A stretch of DNA of 64,000 nt, taken from Trichodelitschia bisporula. Taxonomy: Eukaryota > Ascomycota > Dothideomycetes > Phaeotrichales > Phaeotrichaceae. The first letter of the stretch is position 1. The number at the start of each line of letters is the position of its first letter. Below are positions 57,346 to 64,000 of this stretch, one piece after another. A model generated the notes under the pieces. That model was given only the letters and a program-made list of their open reading frames with translations. It was not told where the DNA came from and did not search any database. A program made the translations under genes and the position numbers. Location of the stretch: the NCBI GenBank assembly GCA_010356995.1, contig ML996688.1:1648579-1712578 (forward strand). Direction: 5' to 3'.

Positions 57346-59662
57346 ATGATGGACATGGACATGGGCGACATGGACATGGGCGCCGGCTCAATGTCCATGG
57401 GCCCGGGCATTCCGTCGCTCTTCGAAGTCCAGAATGCGTACTGGGCTGTAATCGGTGCTGCTGTTGGTGTAGCATTTCTGGCCAACCTCACAAACATGTT
57501 CTTGCACCGTCAACGGTACGTCTCCTCTAGTGTCAAAAGTTGTGATCCTTTGCTCATCGTACTGCAGACTATACGCCGCGCGCAATGGCCTCCCCTCCCC
57601 CGCAAAGCCGAAATCGCTCTTCTTCACGCTGTACGCAACCGTGACGGCAGTCATACGGGAAGCGTCAAACGCGACATTAACACCGCTCAAAATCCGCAAC
57701 TACCATGTGCGCATGCCAACGGTAGGCCAAACCGTCCTAGTACTCGCCAACATGGTCGTCCTCGTCGTGCTCTGCTTCTACGGGTTCGACACCACACTCC
57801 GTGTCAATTTCGAAAACATCGGGTATCGGACTGGGTTCGTCGCCATTGCCCAAATGCCGTTGTTGTTTCTGCTGGCCGGGAAGCATAACGTCATCGGCTG
57901 GCTCTCCGGCATGAGTTACGAGCGGCTGGCGTGGTTGCACCGCTGGGCTGCGCGCTGTTTCCTGCTCACTACTTTCCTTCACTTTGGCTACTGGTTGGCT
58001 GATTGGTGGCCCTATGGCGCGTGGAAGTACCAGAAGATGGCTGGTGATCCGATCACGAAGCACGGCATCATCGCTTTCGCTGTCCTGCTCTGGATTGTAG
58101 TCTCCAGCTCCATGCCTATTCGGGGATGGAACTACGAGTTCTTCGTCGTCCAACACTTGCTCTCGTTCACTGCCTTTGTCACGATGGTCTACATCCACAC
58201 GCCCGTCGAAGTTCACCCCTGGATCTGGGCCTGCGTGGGCATTTTCTTCTTCGATCGCGTCACTCGCTGGCTTCTCGTCCTTTACACCAACATCTCATAC
58301 TTCCACCCGAAGCAACGCGCCTCAAAAACCATGACCGGTCCATGGGCATGCCGCGCCCAATTCACACCCCTCTCCAACGACACCACACGTATCACCGTCC
58401 ACGACCCTCCAGTCAATTGGGCACCGGGCCAACACGTCTTCCTCTCCTGCCACAGCGTCGTCCCATTGCAAAGCCACCCCTTCACCATCGCCTCGATCCC
58501 CCGCGACGGCAAGATGGAATTCTACGTCAAATCCGAAGGCAAAGCCACACGCTCCTTCTTCCGCCACGCCGAGCGCCAACATGGCGCCCTTCCCGTCGAC
58601 GAGCGCGGGATCCAGCGCTCCGAAGTCCGCACCGTCGCCATCGAGGGCCCATACGGTCGCGTCCGCCCGCTACGCCAATTCGACTCCGTCGTTTTGATAG
58701 CCGGTAGCTCCGGCGCTAGCTTCACGGTCCCCCTACTACGCGACATCGTCACAGGCTGGGCCGAGCCCTCCACACCTTCGTCGTGGAAGGACTGGATCAC
58801 CCCCCGCGGCGTAGCCACACGCCACGTACGCTTCGTGTGGGTCGTCAAGGCGCGCGGCCAGGCGGAGTGGTTCGCCTCGCAGCTCTCAGAGGTCGCAGCC
58901 GAAGTCGTCGCTCTGCGCGAAGCGGGCCTATCCATCGAAGTCGAGATGTCAGTCTACTGCACCTGCGACGACGGCTTCACGGCCGAGCACCGCTCCTTCC
59001 TCGCCGAACTCGCCCGCGCGGTCGGCGACGGCGGCGAGAAAGTCCGGGGTCATCTCCCAGGTGGCCGTGGCACGCCGCTGCCCGAGAAGCTGCCCGAGAA
59101 GGAAATCGAGGCTAAGAACGGCACGACGACGACTGAGTACGCTGTCAGCCCTGCCCCCGGCCGTGTCAGCATCGATGACGCTGAGGCTGAAGGGTGTGGG
59201 CCGAACGGGTGCTGCTGCAAACGCGAAGTCGAGGATGAAGACGAGGCGGGCGAGGCCGCGGAGTGCTGCTGCTGTGGGCCCGCTGAGGGCGACAACGGCC
59301 GTATAAAGGACACGCCTAGCACCGCTGCCACCGCGCCCAGCGATGCGAAAATCGAACCCCCAAAGCCCGCCGACCGCCCGACCTCCCTTGCGACAACCAC
59401 ATCCTGGACAGCCGGCGCCACGCCACGGAAGAGCCTGCTTCATCCGCGTATTGCGGTGCTATCGGGCCGTCCAGCGTGTGCGAATGTTATCCGGAAGAGC
59501 CTGGAGCAGGCGAGGGGGGAGAGTGCGGTGGTGGTGTGTGGGCCCGGTGGGCTTGTGAGTGATGTGCGGAGTGCGGTCGTGGGGCTTAGTGATGAACGGG
59601 CTGTGCATAAGGGGACGGGGGCGCAGGGGATTTGGTTGCATTGTGAGGGGTTTGCGTATTAG
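57346..59662 (+). CDS. Ferric/cupric reductase (FRE family) with Met-rich N-terminus
   Basis: Exons are 57346-57515 and 57568-59662 (52-nt intron), giving 754 residues. It starts MMDMDMGDMDMGAGSMSMGP, a Met motif like that of Ctr transporters. Helices follow. Heme-binding histidine pairs with 13-residue spacing are in HRWAARCFLLTTFLH and HLLSFTAFVTMVYIH. The FAD site is HPFTIASIP, and NADPH-site motifs are IEGPYGR, GSSGASFTVPLL and VVCGPGGLVSDVRSAV. The C-terminus is WLHCEGFAY. A long insert in the NADPH domain holds two Cys clusters, CGPNGCCCK and CCCCGP, in an acidic context. The family reduces Fe(III) and Cu(II) at the plasma membrane to feed uptake. Divergent from the Ctr gene. Confidence 0.95.
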
Positions 59663-61654
59663 GGTTGGGTATGGTGGAGTTTTTGGGGGTAGGGGGTGGG
59701 TTGGGAAGGCGTTTGGTGGGACATTGTTTGTGATGGTTAGGAACATCGTCATACTTGGAAGGCGCACCTATGTGAAGAAGGACAGCTTCTTCTTGATACC
59801 TTGGAAATGCCATAATGCTATTATCTCAATGCGCTGAACATTGCTTCAAAAATGAATGTGTCTCGTCTTTTCTTGCTCACATCTTGCCGGCTAGATGGAG
59901 TGAGAGACCGTATTCATCCTGATGGGAGCAATGGCTCGTTATGCACGTCAAGGCAACTGTAAAAGTGAAGATTGAAGTAGAAGACAAAGAGAGGAAGAGA
60001 GTCAGCGACTCTCGAGATTTTTATATGCGATGCCAAATATCCTACTTTGCTCCTTCCCTCCATCATGAGCTCAATACATCATGTCCCTTACATAAGAATG
60101 CTCCTTCCATGCCTACATAACCTTCTTCACATGCAGCAAAAGCTCTAACCCAGCATGGGATGAAAGGGCAAAAAGGGTTGTCCCCAGCGAGAATCGAACT
60201 CGCGGCCTTCGGATCGCTCCAATCTAGGACTGGATCATACAGAGTATGAGACCGACGTGATAACCGACTACACCATGGAGACTGGTATCAGATGATTGGG
60301 ATGGAACACGTTCAACAAGTATATAATCTAGGCAAAACATGCTGCCGTGGGTTGGTTCGGATGACATCACGCCGTCATGGTCTGGAGGACGTATGCTGAA
60401 AGACTGGATATGGGATAGGCCGACTAGGATGCGGAAAAATTTCTTACTGTGGGCGTTCGGCTAAGGGCTTGGGCATGGCTATCGGTCCGAACGACAGCGC
60501 ACTGTGCTCCGCTGTCGATGGGAAGGGCCCACGTGGATCGAGCAAGGACAAACACAGCGCTCGAAGCTGAACTTTCTGTTAAGGTCGATCATGTTCACCC
60601 TCTAGTCCGCAGTTCTCGCCTTCCAAGCATCTAGCGATCCTATACGACTTTCAACACCACCTGTCATAGCGCGATATGCATACCATCTCTCTGTCTGCCT
60701 CCGCCGAACGTCGTCAACTGCATCCACTCCTAAAATTCTGCGAATAAAAGTCTACAATCACCATCATATCTGGTTAGGCGATCGCTCAGACGCGCCGCTC
60801 GCGTGCCGACCATCCAGAAGAAGCATCGACTATTCACATCGGCCTGCAAGTGCGGGAGCGCTAATGGTACCTGCAGTACCCCAGATCCGCACAATGGACG
60901 CGCGCCTGTGGATGAATGCCACAATACAAATGGCCGCAGCGGCAAAGGGCCATGGAGAGTGGACGCCTGCGCGCTCAAGGAGGGAATTCGACGCGTGCCC
61001 TGAAAGCTGACGGAGCGATGAGCGAATCTGCTGATGCACGTATTTGATACGACCAGACGTATCCTTTCGGCTCTTGTCCAGTCCGCTGGCACGACAACCA
61101 GTCGAGCTGCGCTCGCTGTACTGGCTGTCGATAAAGCGCCAGTTGTACCCACTTCCTTCCGCCAGCTTTCGCCCCATCTCAACATTCTGTCTGCAGTCTG
61201 AGCAGACTCGAGCCATCAATCCGATCTGATGAAACGCACACCCCATCTCCATTTTTGCACTCGGCGTTCGCCGCTTTTGGCTGGCTGACGCATTGACCAT
61301 CCCCCCAGTCGAAGCGTACTGTATTATGTCAGCAATGAGCCTTCACGTTCCCACAACTCCTGGAGACCTCATCTTCTCTGCAAACCCGACCTTCTCACCA
61401 CCCCGTTACCTCAACCCACACGGCGAGCCTTGACAAACATTTGCATCGCGTGTCAAATCCGCTGCGCAATCGGGCCCGTTGTGTCCGCGAGCGTCTGCAG
61501 TGGGTGTCACATCCGGGCTGACCGGTTCAACACCTCCTCTCTCCGCCTCATCCTTCCCTTGCTTCTCTATCTCATCCACAACGCATCTGTATGAGAATCG
61601 CGGTACCGCAGCCGGTATCTCACTGTCCTTATCCCTAGCGGTCCTCGTCCCTAG
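59663..61654. other. intergenic region containing tRNA-Met, 2 kb
   Basis: Apart from the tRNA, the stretch holds short open frames without motifs and the promoter side of bre1. Confidence 0.45.
60179..60282 (-). tRNA. tRNA-Met (elongator, anticodon CAT) with a 30-nt intron
   Basis: On the minus strand acceptor GTCTCCA pairs with TGGGGAC (one T-G pair) and the discriminator is A. The D arm is GTGTAGTCGGTTATCAC, the anticodon loop CTCATA then intron then A, and the T arm GCGAGTTCGATTCTCGC. The intron occupies 60215-60244, one base 3' of the anticodon as usual for nuclear tRNA introns. The context CTCATAATCCGAAGG after splicing resembles elongator tRNA-Met. Mature length is about 74 nt. Confidence 0.9.
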
Positions 61655-64000
61655 ATGCTGATGGCTGAGGGCCGCAAGCGCGCCGCCGAAGACGCAGCGG
61701 CGATCAAGCCCCACAAGCGGCGCGAGGTCAGCGCACATAACAACGTGGCCACCAACGACAGCGCAGCGGCCGATGGCCACCACAACGATGTGATCAAGTT
61801 CGGAACTGCCGGCGCTGCCTGGCAAGTCGATCTCGAGGTATGCGTCTTGTATCCTGGGTGGCGTTGTGCATCGCGGGCAAACTGACGTCGCTCCAGACCT
61901 TCCAGAAAGATGCCATTATGCGCCAGATGCGTGAGCTGAAGCGCGAGAAGCAGGTCCTCGAACAGCAGCTGAAGGCCGTGCAGGAGCGCTCGGAGTTCCA
62001 TGACGAGCACTTGCGCGTTATCGATGCGTGGCTCGCTCAGGTTAGTCACGCGCATTATCTACACGGATGGTCCTCACTCTCGTAGTTGATAGATGAAGTC
62101 AAGGTTGCTGTGGGCAAGACTGAGGACTCCACCAAAGGTTTGATCCCGGTCCATGCGGTATGCTCTAGCTAATGCACCGGCAGATATCCTCCCTTCTGCG
62201 CTCTACACCGCCGATGGTATCAACTTCCGTGAGCGTCTGTCCGCTGTCTCTGAGGAGGTTAAGGCCGTCATCGCCGCCCTGTACTCTAATCTGCCCGATG
62301 CGCCTCCAGAAACGGTTCAGCTCCAGAAACGCGTGAACGAACTGCTTGCGGCCGAGAAGGGTCATATCGCGGAACTGAAGCGCATGACTGTTGAGAGACA
62401 CAATTTGGACGAGCGCCTTGAACTTGCATCATTCAGATACCTGCGCGCTGAGCGGACACTGGACCGCAACAGGAGCAAAGCCGTCTCAAGTGTTGAGATG
62501 CAAGGCCACCATCAGTCATCTGTCTCTCAGTCGGAGAATAAGCCGGAAACTACAAACGGGGTCCACGAAGTCTTGAGCGAGGATGCGCTGCGTGAGCACT
62601 CAGAGGCGGTTGCGACAGCTGCAAAGGTCAAGGAGCAGCTCGCCGCCCTGGAAGCGGACAACACCAAGTTATCCAAGGAGGTCACAATACACAAGGCCAA
62701 GCTGGAGAGCCTCTCGGACGAAGACTTCGCCCAAACGGAACTTTTCAAGGTCATGAAGGCACAGTTGGAGGACAGCTTCAACAAGCTCAACGACCTGGAG
62801 GCTACCCATATCCAGCTCCGGGAGGAGGCCAAGAAACTTCATTCCGAGCGCACGGCGTACCGAATGCAGGTTGATGAGGAGTGTCGGGTTGCCGTTGCGC
62901 GCGCGGACGAGCAGGCAGTTAAAGCCGATACTGACCTCCAGCGCATCCGGGCTACCCGTGATGAGCTGGCAGCCACCAACGACGTGCTCAGGCAGTCCTT
63001 AACCAAGTACGAAGAGCCTCTCAAACTGCAGGAGGACCTGAACAAGGGCAGCCAGCATCGCATCGAGGCACTTGAGGCCGAGGTCGAGCGGTTGAAGGTG
63101 CAGGCGGGCGAGGTTCAACCAGAAGAGGGCGAAATCGCCAAGTACGAGAAGCTCGGATTCGAAGCCGTCTGCGCCGAACTTGTGAATCTGAAGAAGTCAT
63201 ACTCGCTTCTGAACACCGAGCTTCAGTCGATGGAGCAGGCGTACAAGAAGGCGCAAACCCTGGCTTTTGGAAAGATTAAGGAGTTCATCGAAAGCGAAAC
63301 AAAAGCAGCCAAGGCGGCTGCTGATAAGGCAAAAGCGGACCAGAAGTACTTTGCAACAATGAAAGTCAAGGAGGCATATGAGATGGAACTTCGGGCGCTC
63401 AGGAAGCACAACAAGCAGAGCTCCGGTCTCATCGCCGCCATCAAAGACAGGGAGGCGAAGCGTCTCGAACAATGTGCACAACTTGAGAGGCAGGTGGCGG
63501 AGCTTCGCGATGCGATAGGCGTCATGACTCGGGAGCATCAGGCGCTGGAGCGCAAGGGAACGGATGCTACGACACTTTCGGAGGGCCTCTCGACACAAGT
63601 CAAGAAGCTGCGCGAGTCGCTGGAGGAGAAGGATGCTGCGTTGCGTGCCGTTGAGACCGCGAAGCGTGAGGTGGATGCGGATATTGAGGGTCTCAAGTCC
63701 AAGGTCGATTCGTTGAAGAAGAAGGCAGAGGAATGGCGCAATCGTGCGAGGAGCAACCCTACCGAGGAGGTTGAAATGCTCCGGGTAAGTTCCAAGCCAT
63801 CCGTTCTGATATTTCGTATTTCTAACTGCTATGAAGCGCGTTGCCTACTGCGGCACCTGCCAGCGCAACCTTAAGGACACCATCCTCCGGACATGCAACC
63901 ACCTTCTCTGCAAAGAGTGCGTCCAGGAGCGCATCAGCAACCGCATGCGCAAGTGTCCGATCTGCATGAAGCCCTTCGGAATCAACGACCACGCGACCGT
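61655..64000 (+). CDS. bre1: E3 ubiquitin ligase Bre1, 3' end at window edge
   Basis: Bre1 monoubiquitinates histone H2B with Rad6, a step needed for H3K4 methylation. Exons are 61655-61837, 61897-62040, 62086-62137, 62184-63784 and 63837 to beyond 64000. The N-terminus MLMAEGRKRAAEDAAAIKPH has a basic patch. Then TFQKDAIMRQMRELKREKQV starts a long series of coiled coils (for example KHNKQSSGLIAAIKDREAKR). Intron 4 ends with the weak acceptor TGAAG and leads into the C3HC4 RING: AYCGTCQRNLKDTILRTCNH, LLCKECVQERISNRMRKCPI and CMKPFG. All eight zinc ligands are visible. The stop codon is outside the window, probably a few codons away. A second ATG lies two codons after the first. Confidence 0.95.

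Noticed and set aside
1-64000. CRISPR arrays, rRNA genes, viral or toxin genes
   Set aside because: None seen. The only direct repeats noted are the 25-bp minisatellite and a short GCTGCTGTTTTTG repeat, neither with spacers.

Overview
The window reads as chromosomal DNA of a filamentous ascomycete (Pezizomycotina). Nearly every gene is broken by short GT-AG introns, mostly 40-90 nt, often with CTAAC-like branch points. Coding exons are GC-rich, and the gene set fits: ERMES subunit Mmm1, Rad14/XPA, Snd3/Pho88, an Srk1/Rck2-type kinase, Get4, Faf1, Bre1, an N2227 methyltransferase and a DUF3445 protein. Genus or class cannot be fixed from the sequence alone. There is one 25-N assembly gap, at 2568-2592 inside MMM1. 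All exon models below were built by hand from splice signals, reading-frame continuity and recalled family motifs. No database search was run.

Layout. 1-10 kb: 3' part of a DDT/WHIM chromatin protein, mmm1, an SDR dehydrogenase, a four-helix membrane protein, rad14 and snd3. 10-24.5 kb: a carnosine N-methyltransferase-like gene, an MFS monocarboxylate-type transporter, a TLC-domain membrane protein, a TauD-type dioxygenase and a SET-domain protein with a secretory-type N-terminus. 24.5-31.6 kb: a minus-strand non-coding host gene with two intron-encoded C/D box snoRNA candidates (one U24-like), divergent from ribosomal protein eL33; then a P5B ATPase (Ypk9/ATP13A2 type) and a small orphan gene. 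34-37.2 kb: the Srk1-type kinase, with a run of 62 C in its leader, and tRNA-Gly(CCC). 37.7-43.4 kb: a decayed P450, a long inverted repeat, an intact DUF3445 gene and a broken ATP-grasp gene. 44-50 kb: a possible 74-residue membrane protein, get4, faf1 and an orphan gene. 50-53 kb: mostly non-coding, with a TATA box, a pyrimidine-rich tract and a 25-bp tandem repeat.

The most interesting block is 53.2-59.7 kb. Three genes lie together: a secreted, GPI-anchored LPMO-like copper protein of the X325/BIM1 family, a Ctr copper transporter and, divergent from the transporter, a ferric/cupric reductase. The reductase carries a Ctr-like Met-rich N-terminus and two cysteine clusters. Together they could form a surface copper-acquisition module: reduce, capture, import. 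The window ends with an intron-containing tRNA-Met and bre1, which runs off the right edge.
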